Shown here: positions 1-46,350 of the stretch, piece after piece
Layout of the letters: every line of letters starts with the position of its first letter
Position numbering within the stretch: the stretch's first letter is position 1
Assembly: GCF_019703515.2 (NCBI RefSeq)
Contig: NC_059388.1
Location: forward strand, 2,493,501 to 2,557,500
Direction of reading: 5' to 3'
Length of the DNA stretch: 64,000 nt
From: Myxocyprinus asiaticus
Taxonomy: Eukaryota; Chordata; Actinopteri; Cypriniformes; Catostomidae
Position numbers and translations under genes: made by a program
The notes under the pieces: model-generated
What the model saw: only the letters and a program-made list of their open reading frames with translations
Told to the model about the DNA's origin: nothing
The model's database searches: none

Positions 1-150
1 AAAGCAGTTTATGCAGCGGTCTTAGGCTTCTTCTCCATTCATTTACATTCAAACAGCTCTGCTTGTTGACCGTTCCAAGATGGCGCCACGGTTGAAGGTA
101 TCCGAACCAGCCGAATTAGGCATCTACGTATGCATATCTATGTTATTAAG
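1..150. repeat. Dispersed repeat, partner of 29,680-30,775
   Basis: Bases 1-118 match the reverse complement of about 29,690-29,845 with modest divergence. Bases 119-145 match 30,750-30,775 in direct orientation (shared core 'atctacgtatg'). The mixed orientation suggests an element with inverted ends, or a rearranged copy. I do not recognise the family, and the window edge cuts the copy. Confidence 0.6.
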
Positions 151-1533
151 GACGTATCAAACTACATATCTGGGTGGAAGAGCGGAAGTAGTTACATAGC
201 AGTGTAAACGCGAATGGCGGTGAATGGGGGACCACAGTAAATTATATTTTTGCTTACCCATTTTAAGTTTTGCTTCTTTTGCAGCTATGGTAACTGATTT
301 TTTAAAACTTATTCCAGGGTAATATAAAACTAAGTACAATGTTATAAATGTACACTAAATATTTTTTTAAATTGCAAATATAAAAAAGTTAACTACATTT
401 ACGTTGTTAAAGGCGGAAACATGTAATAACAGGTCTGTGAAAAGGGTCTATGGACTGCCATGATGCATTTACGCTTATTTAGCAGCACAAATCCAACTTT
501 TTTATATTAGCAATTATATTTTGTAGTATATTAACCTGGAATTACTTTAAATACAAGTTACAACAGCTGTGATGAGGTTTCTAATACAGCTGCTGAGGGA
601 GTGACAAAATGTGGCAGCTTTCTCTCTTCTGACTTCTGTAATTCAATGCTTTTTATTTTTGTCTTTTGGAAAGCTGTGATAGCGTAATAGTGGCTTTTTC
701 GTTTGCTGTTAGAGCAAACAGATAAGCAAAATTGTCTAAATGCACCGTGAGGAGGCAAGGATGCTTGAGAGAGGAAGCACAGAAGCATCTTATGCGGAAG
801 ACTTTTTGGTCGAAGCACCTAGTAGCGGTGTTGGCCTTAATAGGTTGGGTTCGGGTGGTTAAAACCACCACAGTTATTAAATTAAATTAAATTCAGTTAA
901 CCTTAACAAGACCATCTGTGTAAATTTAAAATAACACAAGGAACAGGAAGATACTGTTTGAACTTTTCTCTATTATTCAATTAGTTCAGATCACAGACAA
1001 ACATTCATCACCTGACTCAGTAGTACAATACCAGAACGCAGTGAATTAAAGTCTAGGACCAGGAACATTTACCTTCTAATACCTTACAACATCAACAACC
1101 ACGGGTGAGTATACCAGCATAAATAAATCAGTGTTCATCAATGCCTTGTGGGTTATAACAAAATAAATACAACAATTAAGAATTTCATATCCAAAACAAA
1201 TCTTATGAAGGCAAAAAAAAAAAAAAACTCCAGGCACGATCAGTGTAGTAGTCTTTAGTTCATGCATATATACAACCAATAATAGTTAGACAAATAATTG
1301 ACACACACACACACACACACACAAAATTATTACAAAACAATATTATTCTCTTACCGTATCACCCGCTGAATTACTGGGCCCAGACAATCAGTTCAAAACA
1401 ATAAAGCACTTCTGTAGCATGGCAGTCAAACCACCATATTTTCACAACAATAAAGGAAATGAACCGGCAACTCGAGCGCCAGATAAAAATAAATTACATC
1501 CCAACAAAATACCCTCCCTATAAACAAAACGTT
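151..1533. other. No gene recognised
   Basis: This stretch holds only short open frames without recognisable domains. It contains A-runs near 1,214 and a short CA repeat at 1,301. I see no coding or RNA feature I can support. Confidence 0.5.
1301..1323. repeat. (CA)n microsatellite
   Basis: Eleven uninterrupted AC dinucleotides. Confidence 0.95.
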
Positions 1534-1815
1534 GGGGTAACCTCCTCATGGTCGCTATAATGTGGTTCTTGCTCTCGGTGGGGCATGTGGTGAGTTGTGC
1601 ATGGGTGCCGCGGAGAACAGTGTGAAGCCTCCACACGCGCTATGTCTCCGTGGTAATGCGCTCAACAAGCCACGTGATAAGATGCGTGGCTTGACGGTCT
1701 CAGATGTGCAGGCAACTGAGATTCGTCCTCCGCCACCCGAGTCACTACACCACCACGAGGACTTAGAGCGCATTGGGAATTGGGCATTTCAAATAAAAAA
1801 AAAAAAAAAAAAGAC
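1534..1815 (+). repeat. 5'-truncated tRNA-derived SINE (cyprinid type)
   Basis: The body matches the copies at 17,950-18,389 and 63,213-63,655. It runs from 'ggggtaacctcctc' to 'attgggcatttcaaata' and then an A-rich tail. The tRNA-like head is missing, as expected for 5' truncation. Short open frames on both strands here are chance frames of the SINE. Confidence 0.8.
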
Positions 1816-2201
1816 TGAGACCAGAAGAGGGTCAAGACCGGAGAGGGCCAAGGATATTGATCTTGGTGGAGTAGATCTGCTACGCTCATGCTGCTGCTGA
1901 TTAGCAAGTACGGAGATTTGCTACTGCTAGAAAAACACATACACACTGAGTTAGCATGTGGACATGCTGCTGCTGTTGCACAATGAGACAAAACGCAAGA
2001 CATGATGCATCAAGCATGTATTATGTGCTGCTGCACAAATAGTCAAACAATCCCCCAACAAGGGATGCTGCACAAATGCATAATGCATAAACACAAAACA
2101 CAAATCCCACAACCAAGCAGATCTGTCACCAAGACATATGTACCACTGCTGCTCCGAAGACCCATGTGCACCGAGTGTATGCTAGCTAGGTGTGCTTAGT
2201 C

Positions 2202-3716
2202 CAGTGGTTCCCAAATTTTTTAAACTGCGGCACCCTTTTATAGTGGTTTTTCCTCCATGGCACCCTAACCACTGAAAAAAGAAATAAACAAATATGTGAT
2301 TGAAAACACTCCTTTATTTAAAAAGTTTAATATTGATATAAATATTAACAAATTAAATTAAAATAATGTAGCCTTCAAGTGTTTCTCCTAAACACTGCTT
2401 CACGTTTTTAAAGTAATTATTCAAGAGCTAGTAATAAAATAGAGCAATAAAATAGAGAACAGAGTAAAAAGTGCTTTAAGTGTTTTTAGGAATAGCAGCA
2501 ATTAATCATTTAAAAATTGTGATATGAAAACTTTAAAAAAGTTTTCAATGAAAAATAAAACAACTTAAATTTTGGGCTTTATTGGGATTAAAGCTTCTGA
2601 AGTTATCCAGCCAAGGACAGTGAGTGCTTTTCTCTTTTCTTGTCATTATTCACTGTTGTTTGATTAATTGTCCTATTAAAGCACGTCTACATTTACACAT
2701 CGCACAGATCGGATATTTAGATATACAAATTGTTTCCTGTCTTTATCACGTAATACATTAATATCAAATCAAGAGAGCAGATTTTTGTCCCGTCTGTTAA
2801 CACTCTCGTAATTCATTAACGTCTGTGTTTGCATTCACATCACGTCAAGAAGAACATTTATATGTTCACGCGCACAGGTGTGTTCAGCAAGAGAAAGAGC
2901 GTTCTATACAGAGCATGTGCACATTCACATGTGAGCGTTTAAAAAGCTGACGGCTGTAGACAACCCGCTTAGGCTACATCTACATTAATCCGTATACATT
3001 TGAAAACGGCGTTTTCGTTTCAAAACGCTCTCCATCCACACTAGCGTTTTCCAAAAGTTGCTCATCCACACTGAAACGTCTGAAAACGCTTATGTCCCTG
3101 TACTGCGCATGAGTAAAACGTAAGACGCTTCGACATGCGTCATTTCCGTCAGGCATTTATTTACTATCCACCTCTTTGAAACGTCGCGGCAATGTACGGT
3201 CTGAAATGCAACTGTCCTCGCGTTCCACCGCTGAACAACAACTGCGAGTAAACATCCCGTCTCCTTTGAAGAAATGTAAGATGAAGTATGTACAAACTGA
3301 CATTTTAACCACGCAATCAGACTGGAGAGTAGCCACCATCTTGTTTTGGACTGAATGGGTCACATGCTCTGATCTATATAAATAAGATCAGTGGTCACAT
3401 GACTAAAAATGCGTCATCGTTTTCGAAAGCATACGTTTTCACAGTCCACACTACAATGCGAAAACGGCATTTTCAAATGTATCCATTTTGGAGTGCGTTT
3501 ACAAAAATCTCAGTTTTCGCAGACAAAAACGCCGTCTCAGTGTGGACAAGGCCTAAATCTCCACGCTCTTAAAAGCACCTCCTCTTAAAATGGCACATTT
3601 ACATTTGTGAAGGGCACCTTTAGATTTGTGAACGAAAGGGGCAGTAGACCCCATTCTGTGCACGTCAGTGCTGCCAGTACTTTTAAATTTTGCAGCACCC
3701 AGTTTGGTAACCACTG
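2202..3716. mobile_element. Non-autonomous hAT transposon
   Basis: The ends are inverted repeats: 'cagtggttcccaaa' at 2,202 and 'tttggtaaccactg' ending at 3,716. The flanking 8-bp blocks gcttagtc and gcctaggc match at 6 of 8 positions and share the central CTAG-like core common in hAT target sites. No transposase frame is visible inside. A second element sits at 2,972-3,553. Assignment to hAT rests on the CAGTGGTT end and the 8-bp duplication. Confidence 0.75.
2972..3553. mobile_element. MITE with long inverted ends, nested in the hAT
   Basis: Left and right arms share 'atacatttgaaaa' followed by 'cgttttcg' in inverted orientation, and motifs like 'ccacact' and 'aaaacg' recur inside. TA occurs at both edges (2,970-71 and 3,554-55), suggesting a TA duplication. 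I could not assign a superfamily. Confidence 0.6.
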
Positions 3717-3724
3717 GCCTAGGC

Positions 3725-4285
3725 CAAATGGCATAACGCTAATGAACTAAATTTCTGTGTGCCTCGACCTGCTTAGCCGAAAGCTTAAACGCTAATGATC
3801 TAACTCATAATGTGTACCTGAGGAAATCCTGGAGATTATTTACCTAGTGACTTGAACTAGCTATGTGTGGATTTAATCTAATGACCCAGGATAGCGATGC
3901 GTGCCAGCCAGATTTGTCTGAGGCTTACCTTATTAAGACGCACTTCTATGTGTTATGGCCAAAGCAGACCTTACCTTGTAAGCTGTAGAAGGAACACCCA
4001 GCAAACCACCTGAGCAATATTGTGTTTACAGAGAAAAACTCATGCAGCGTGCTGCAGTAGAAAACCAGCTTGACTTCTTTCTTCTTTCGTGGCAGTTGGC
4101 AAACCAGCTAATAGTGCATATCCACCACCTACTGTGATGGAGAGTGAAATGAAGATGGAGGGGGAAAAAAAATTCTACTTAACAATCCTGTTTCCCTTAA
4201 AAATAATAACAGAGCATTGTATACCCTTGACTGTTTCAGTGAATTTTGGAATATACTCTTTAATGACATTTTGTTAATTCCTATA
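3725..4285. other. Nothing recognised
   Basis: AT-rich sequence with no domain-bearing frame or repeat family that I recognise. The right part may be 3' untranslated sequence of the retrotransposon fragment that follows. Confidence 0.4.
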
Positions 4286-4289
4286 TTAC

Positions 4290-5410
4290 TTTGTTCTTAT
4301 GAAAGCTGGATCCTTTCTCTGTCATATGCATCACAATACATCAGCACATGTACAAATGTCTCTTGGAGGCCACAATGGGCACAACAAGATTCACTTTTCC
4401 CAATGATGAATAGATAATGATTATGGGAGGTATGCCCAATACAGAGCCTGGATATTATAGTATCCTCCTTTCTGTTTCCATATTGACTTCTCTCAGCCCC
4501 AATTTTAGTTTGGATATTGTATAAATGTTTCCCTTTTGTCTCCTTGTCCCATTTCTCCTGCCACATCTTATTTAGAGCCACTTTAATTAGTCCTTTAACT
4601 TGATCTTTACTCAGTGGGACATTAATATCAATATCAGTATGTCTTAGTGCCTTCTTTGCTAAATGATCTACCTCCTCATTGCCCTCCACAACTATTTGAG
4701 CTGGTACCCATACAAAGAAAATGCTTACTCCTAACTGGCGTATTCTGTTCAATTCTGTAGAATTTCATATGCCTTGCCTGGACATTGATTTCCCACTATT
4801 TAAACTTTCTAAAGCTGAATATGAATCAGAACACACCAATACATCAATAGGATAGATTTCTTCCACCCACTGAAGAGCCATTAGAATTGCTATTATTTCC
4901 ATTGTGCACACTGTAACATGATCTGATCATCTTTTTTTTCAATGCTATATTTAAAATGAGGAATATAAACAGCTGCAGCCATATGCCCAGATTCAGGGGG
5001 TTTTGAGACATCTGTATATATTTGGATTATATTGTAATATTCCTGACCCAAATGTTGTTTCACAACTAAATCCTTTGAAATATACCTTTCCTTTTTATTT
5101 ATCTTATGTAGCAACAGGAGATCAACAATTAGCATTGGGAACAACCAAGGAGGTGTTACAGGTGTTACCACAGTAGGACTTAGATTTCTATGCTCTGGGT
5201 TTCTTTATGTGTATTCCACCCAAAGTTACTTATCCTTGCATATTCATGTGCCTAGCATTTTTCCAAAACCTTTTTTACTGGATGAATTTTAACGTGCCCC
5301 TTTAATGAACTCCAGTATATAATTTTTAGTTTAAGTCTCCAGATTTCCAAAGGCATCTCCACATATTCAACCAGCTTAACTGCAAATCTGAGCCAATTAA
5401 ATAAAAGACA
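4290..5410 (-). pseudogene. 5'-truncated non-LTR retrotransposon ORF2 with RNase H (I/Nimb-like)
   Basis: Read on the minus strand, fragments run from the end of a reverse transcriptase (about 5,400-5,200, 'LVEYVEMPLEIWRLKLK') into an RNase H domain ('IYTDVSK' near 5,020, where the family has YTDGS) and on to 'FVWVPAQIVVEGNEEVDHLAKKA' style motifs at 4,750-4,650. It ends with a Cys/His cluster, C-x2-C-x8-H-x4-C, near 4,340. Frameshifts and stops break it, for example at about 5,170 and between 4,890 and 4,750, so it is dead. The encoded RNase H separates it from the L1 and L2-type copies elsewhere in the window. I suggest the I superfamily (Nimb-like) from memory of fish elements. Confidence 0.75.
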
Positions 5411-6650
5411 AGGAGAGAGACGCAATATGATTGGCTACCAGATAACAAGTCAGAGAACCAATTAGCCTACACTATGTGAGCCAATTGGCTTAATATGTCA
5501 CATGTGAGTGAGCCGATTGGCTAACAGATAACAAATCAAATAACTTGCATGGCTCAACTTTGGCCATATATTTGACAGCTCAAATTAAAAAGTGTCTGCA
5601 GAGGGATTAAAAGCATCACTACATAGACATACAATAGAATATTGTAAAATATCTCAAATGCAACATATTAATTGTTAAATGAAAAAAAAAAAAAGCTGAG
5701 GCATTCACTACACATTTTACATTTCTGTGGTATTTTTGCCTTCCCATGTTTAATTTCTGACCTCTGGTCTTAATCTATCCCATAAACCTATAGGCCTAAT
5801 AACATTATTTCCGATACACTGTGGCTCTGCTTGACCATTTATGCAGGCAAATAGAAAGAGATATCTTGTTTTAGTGTTTTGTCTTCATGTTGTCGAGATG
5901 GTATAAGTTGGTAGAAAAAAAAACGTGGTCCTAAAAAGTATGTTACTTAAGCCACACTTAAAGATGTATGGATGTTTTGCCAATCTATAACGAATGTCAA
6001 AACAAGTGGCATTTATTTGAAAGATAGCACCAGCACACTTTTAAAGCAGAATTATAAAACAACAGATTTAGTGTTTAAAATGCATACAAAAACATTGCAA
6101 TTTTCTGGTTGTCAAATGTTAGTGGAGTATATCCATAACTAATGTGTTAAACTATACTTATTTACTCACTCTGCACCTGTGTGAACAACTTGAGGGGAAC
6201 AGACTTCATACATCCACTAAATATCACATACTAAAATAGCTCAGAAAAGCAATGTTAGTTCTGAGAAAAGCTTGTTTCCAGTTCAGTGAAATTCATACAT
6301 TAAGACAGACCTAATTTTCCAAATACTTTATCAGGGCCACTGTAAATAAAAGATGGTTAAAAATGACACAGCACTGATGAATCATACGAGATTTTTAATT
6401 CCCATGTTAAGTGATGTGGGACACATTTACAACACATTTATTGTTTAGTATGAGGCTATACATTCAGCATATTTCATTCATAGTTGCTTACTGACGACAA
6501 TAATTCTCATGCTAACTTTAAATGAAAAACATAAATCTAAAATAATAAAAAGCACATTGGTCTCTAAGACTGGATTTCTACAGTAAATATCCATGGTTAC
6601 ACATTAACAATCCAAACTGCTTTTCAGGACTCCTGTTTAAGTTGTTCTAG
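5411..6650. other. No gene recognised
   Basis: AT-rich sequence. A short variable motif like 'gccaattggct' recurs several times between 5,392 and 5,540. I see no open frame of interest and no clear repeat family. The polyadenylation site of the zinc-finger gene could lie here or to the right; TTTATT (AATAAA on the minus strand) occurs near 6,438, but I cannot assign it. Confidence 0.4.
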
Positions 6651-6654
6651 TTCA

Positions 6655-7375
6655 AGTTAGTTCATCAAAAAAAAAAATAGAAAGTATGTCATCAATTACT
6701 CGCCCTCATGTTGTTCCAAACCCATATGACTTTCTTCTATAGACAACAAAAATAAATGTTCATGTTGTAGAAGCAGAAATTTCACACTGCTGTTTTCCAT
6801 ACGATGAAAGTGAATGGGGAATGAGGCTATCAAGCTCCAAAAATGACAACAACAAAAAAAGTACCAACAATAGTTCATGCGACTTCTGCACTTCATTCTA
6901 AGTCTTCTGAAGTCATACGCTAGCTTTGTGTGAGAAACAGACAAAAAGTTATTCACAAAAAATCCTCCATTCCAGGATACCTCTCAAATCTCATGTACAG
7001 GTTGAATATGTGGATATTCAAATTTAGCATGTTACATTCGCCATCATTGACATTAAACCTAGCTTAACATATCGTGACGTGCCAAATTTGAATATATGTG
7101 AATTTGAGAACATCCGTGAATAACTTAAATGTTGGTCTTTTCCTATGATAAAGCTATTTTATGGCTTCAGAAGACTCATATAAAGCACATAAGTTTTATG
7201 GACAATTTTATGGTGCTTTTAGAGCTTGGCAGCCACTGGTCACTGTGATTGTATGGAAAAGAGTAGCGTAAACATTCTGTTAAACTTCTCCCTTTGTATT
7301 CCAAGTAAGAAAGAAAGTCATACAGGTTCGGAATGACATGAGGGTGAGAAAATGCGATGAAATCAGTGATGTTTT
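6655..7375. repeat. Cyprinid MITE ('aatagttcaccc' family), diverged copy
   Basis: The left half (6,690-6,930) has 'ctcgccctcatg', 'gaaagtgaatgggg' and 'cttctgaagtcatac'. The right half (7,150-7,345) has 'cttcagaagactcat' and 'gacatgagggtgag' in inverted order. This is the internal layout of the family also present at 27,466, 44,045 and 46,187. About 200 bp of unrelated sequence separates the halves. It abuts the stop codon of the zinc-finger gene and may form part of its 3' UTR. Confidence 0.6.
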
Positions 7376-7392
7376 CACTCCACACGAGGCAC

Positions 7393-42131
<34,739 letters not shown>

Positions 42132-42688
42132 CTAAAGACACAGTAACAGAACATTAAAATCATCTACTGATGTTCTCAACTTCTAATTGTAACCCCCTGA
42201 TAAATTCAGTATGAATATTAATAATATTAATATGAATTACAACATGAAATAAACAAACATGCAATTCTCTCTCAAATCTACAGTATTTTATAATGCACCT
42301 GCTGTAGTGTGCACACACCTAGAACGCCCAATTTAAATATTTTTCTGTTGATGACTGATGGTTAGATTTTGGATATAATCAGTCAGCAAAGGAGATTGAA
42401 AAGAGATCACAACTAGAAACACGGGAAGTCACAAAGATTATGTTTTTGTTAAACTGCTGTTATCTGTGAAGACTCTGAGTTTTATTTACTTGATTTCTGA
42501 GTTTTTAGTCAAGTATTATGTTCATTATGAGTCTCCAGTGTGTCCCACAGGATTTTGTGAGACTGTGGTGGGTGGTCCAGGGGTATGCTCCCCCATAAGA
42601 AAATGTTGTACATTTTAAAGTTAAATGCATCAATGTGGTGCACTTTGTATATTTCTGTAAAATTATGAGCGATGCCCAACATAATAGC

Positions 42689-42740
42689 TGCGACAGAAAT
42701 GTAAACTGCACTGGGTAGGGGAGGAGGCTATTGTCATATG
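42689..42740. repeat. 52-bp inverted-repeat arm (partner 45,139-45,190)
   Basis: It matches the reverse complement of 45,139-45,190 with one mismatch ('actgggtaggggaggaggct' core). Confidence 0.95.
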
Positions 42741-43589
42741 ATCATTATTTTGTTACTTATGGTAGTCAAATAAAGAAAAGCCTCCTTCGCCATCATTAAC
42801 AGCAGGGATACTCACAGTTCTATGGAATGAGATCTACTTTATTATCATGTTATTGCAGCAAGATCTACCATGTACTAGAAAGTCTATATATTATCACAAT
42901 ACCAAACTTCCAGTAGTCTGTAGTGAAATTTGACAATTCTCAATACCAGCTTTAATAGCACAACAAATAATAACACTAACTAATATGTTAATTATGGAAG
43001 AATGGTTTCAAGTTGTTTTTTTCCAATTTAAGCAAATTACTAGATCAGTGTTAAATATGTAAAGCTATTTTTAAATCAGCTCCTGTTTTTTACCTCTATG
43101 TTGGTGTGCAGTCGACAAACTGTAGGAAAAAAGATCTGCTGTGTTCTTAGAACACTTGTGCATTTTACTGAAGTGAATAGATATGCAGACACACTTTTTA
43201 TACATGAAAATGTACAGACATTATTGAAACTCATAATTATTATAAGACTATTATTAATGTCTTTTGATAAAAGTCATGCTCAGCAGCTCACAAACTGTAG
43301 GGATTTGCTTTGTTCTTATAATGCTTAAAACCTCTACTAATATCTCTTTGTAGGTCTGTAGACATACACATTTTAAAGGATTCAAATGATCTTTTGATTG
43401 TTGATTCAGTGACTCTCATTTGTCACCCCCTTCTGACATCACCAGAAATGGTCACTGGATCTGAATTAATTTTGGTTAATATAGTCAAAACATTTGAGCC
43501 ACTTGGATAGATTTGATGCACAAGCGCAGAGTAAAAATAAATAATAAAAATGCACAATTGTCATTATTGTAATTGATTTTTTTTCTTCT

Positions 43590-44010
43590 GAGTAACAGTT
43601 GTATTGATTCACACAATTGACAAAGAAAAGCAAAACATATATTCACAGAATCAACATTTAACCCCCATTATTCCCTATCCCCACCCTGACCCTCAACAAA
43701 TATCCCCGTGGTCACACTTGAATATACACACACAAAAAAGAAGAAAAAAAAAAATATATAAAAATGAAATAAATCACACACATTTAAAACTACACTTCTC
43801 TCTCCACTGCCCCTCCCGAGAGCCCTCCAAGAAGGCCAAGTAGCTGCCCCATTTTTTTATTAAATGAATCTAACTTGCCTAGCCTTCAACATGACATTTC
43901 CTCGAATGCCGCCACCCTCCCCATCTCTGTGCACCACACTTGAAATGAGGGCGCTCCAGCCGACTTCCATCCCCTAAGAACAATCTGTCCAAAACTGAGT
44001 GTTTGCATGT
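43590..44010 (-). pseudogene. L1-type LINE 3' fragment
   Basis: On the minus strand a frame with 'FLGDGSRLERPHFKCGAQRW' and, after a frameshift, an end like 'LGKLDSFNKKMGQLLGLLGG' resembles the C-terminus of fish L1-type ORF2 proteins. A 3' A-rich region follows toward 43,590. It is 5'-truncated near 44,010. Confidence 0.6.
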
Positions 44011-44044
44011 TCTTGTGAGAACTTCCGGTTGTATTGAGCACGCG

Positions 44045-44406
44045 TCAGTTCTCACATTCATTCAAAGCAATTATACGGCTTCAGAAAATATGGATTAAAC
44101 CACTCAAGTCATATGGATTCATTTTATGCTGCCTTTACGTCTCCGTAAGATGAATCACTTATGTTGTATTATTCCTCTATTTTAAGTCGCTTTGGATAAA
44201 AGTATCTGCCAAATTATTAAATGTAAATGTTTTCGGAGCTTTAAAGTTTTGGACCTTATTGATTTACATTGTACGGACTAACAGACATAATAAACTCTTC
44301 AAAATATCTTTGTTTATGTTCCGCAGAAGAAAGTCATATGAGTTTAACACTGCATGAGGATGGGTAAATTATGAGATAATTATCCTTTTTGGGTGAACTA
44401 TTCCTT
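44045..44406. mobile_element. Right part of an 'aatagttcaccc' MITE
   Basis: It contains 'cggcttcagaaaatatggat', 'cagaagaaagtcatatg' and the terminus 'gggtgaactattccttaa'. The left half is missing and replaced by the LINE fragment. Confidence 0.7.
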
Positions 44407-44679
44407 AAAGTACTTACTGGAAAATGTAGGGGAGAGCAGGGCTAGTTGTCACACATTTCACTCCAGTGAATAATTCTCAGAGTTGGTTTATTTTTTTGAA
44501 GGCAATTTCTGTATATACACATACCAAAAAGTCATGGCTACTAAAATCTATGAACATTATAAAAAAATAATTTTACTATAGAGAACACATTTTTCTTAAT
44601 TGATTTTTTACTCAAAACCGTATAGTTACTGAGATATTGCCCTTGTGACAACTTCCCCTGTGACAACTAGCTCTGGTCT

Positions 44680-45625
44680 ACGGGGCCCTTTTAGAGGACA
44701 GGGTGGGAATTGTTTTCTGAAATAGTTGTGCGTGCCCTCGCAATAAGTTTAGAGTGCCCTCACAATAGTCTTGCTTTTCCTCGCAATAAATATACCATGG
44801 TTTTACTAAAATAACCATGTTTTAACCATATTCATAGTAAATCCATAGCACTAATACAGGAAAACAACAACTATGGTAGTACATCATAATTTTGTGGTTA
44901 TTTTACAATAAATACCATGGTAACCACAAGATTAACCATGGTTCATCTATAGTAAAACCATGCTTACTATATGGATCCAGTGTACTGTATTAAATGCATG
45001 GCTTCCCCCAAAAAAACATGGTTACTTAACTTACTTTTCATAGTCACTACAACATTACTATAGTAAAATCATGCATGATTTCCGCCACATAAATAAAAAG
45101 ACAATTAAAAAAAAATGGTTAGCCTACAACATAATTACCATATGACAATAGCCTCCTCCCCTACCCAGTGCAGTTTACATCTCTGTCGCACAGAATTTAG
45201 TTAATTGAACATGGTTACTACAATATTACTATATTAAAACCATGGTTTGATTTTAAAAGTGATAGTATGTTGAAATTAACATTAACTAAGATTAATAAAT
45301 GCTGTAAAAGTATTATTCATTGTTAGTTCATGTTAACTAATTTTGTTAACTAAGGTTAAGAAATGAAACCTTATTTTAAAATTACCACAATATTACTGAA
45401 TAAAACCATAGTTAAACCACGATAGCCACAAAATTATTATATTTATTGCTATGGTTTCCATTTTCCCGTTTTATCACTATGGTTTCACTATGAATATCAT
45501 GGTTAAAATATGGTTACTGTAGTAAAACCACAGTAAATGTATTGCGAGGGAACGCAACTATTGCGAGGGCATGCAAAACTATTTCAGAAAAAATGATTCC
45601 CGCCCTGTCCTCTAAGGGGCTCCGT
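44680..45625. mobile_element. MITE with long inverted ends and 'accatggt' array
   Basis: The ends 'acggggcccttttagaggac' and 'gtcctctaaggggctccgt' are inverted, and similarity continues inward through 'gtgccctcgcaata'. The interior repeats 'accatggtt' and its variants many times on both strands, a pattern reminiscent of subterminal transposase-binding arrays. The superfamily is not assigned. Confidence 0.7.
45139..45190. repeat. 52-bp inverted-repeat arm (partner 42,689-42,740)
   Basis: Lies inside the MITE at 44,680-45,625. Confidence 0.95.
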
Positions 45626-45890
45626 ACTATGTGATGTACACACGCTGTCTGTGGAACGTTTAGACAAGGATTATGATCAGCTTTAACATTTGTGTAATGG
45701 CAGATGTTCTTGTTCGCTGTGGTTCATACACGCAGTGACACAGAGATGACGACATCCGCTTCCTCTGTTACTGTGGAGATGATAGAATGGCGGCTGTGCA
45801 TTTGTATATATCTCAACTGCAGAAAGCTTTAACAGCATTCATTTGCCACTGTCAAACATGGAGAAAAGCGATCGGATTACCTCAGATTCA

Positions 45891-45896
<6 letters not shown>

Positions 45897-45930
<34 letters not shown>
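45897..45930. repeat. (GT)n microsatellite
   Basis: About 17 GT units. Confidence 0.95.
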
Positions 45931-45931
<1 letters not shown>

Positions 45932-46186
45932 AAAAATTGCGGGAATTACACAAAATTGCAAGCTACCACAAATAATGTGGAGACTGGTTGAATTTGCATT
46001 AGTTCTTGCCATCACAAGTTAAATGTTGAAAACGGATGACTTTGACAATTTGCAAACAACCACATAAATATTTGTGTAAATTCTAGTATAACTAAATTCT
46101 TAAGTTAATTTACACATCAGGGCCAATGAAATTCTTTGCCATTTGCGAAACATGAGAATACATACAGCAAAATACTAGTTAAAAGA

Positions 46187-46350
46187 ATAGTTCGCCCAGA
46201 AATCACACTCACGGCGTTTCAAACCTGTATGACTTTCTTATGCGGAACACAATTCATGAATATCACACTGCATCTTCTCAATACAATGGCAGATAATGAC
46301 TCACTTTAAAGCTTAAAAAAGCACCAAAGGTATCTTAATACATAATAGTC
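46187..46350. mobile_element. Left end of an 'aatagttcaccc' MITE
   Basis: TTAA is followed by 'aagaatagttcgcccagaaa', then 'ctgtatgactttcttatg'. The copy fades out by 46,350. Confidence 0.55.

Noticed and set aside
1562..2003. 112- and 113-codon frames near 1.6-2.0 kb
   Set aside because: They lie mostly in the SINE body and its A-rich tail; the same frames recur in other SINE copies.
45787..45975. Frame starting MAAVHLYISQLQK with a fair ATG context
   Set aside because: It runs into a GT microsatellite, has no donor before it and no recognised domain. I cannot support it as an exon.
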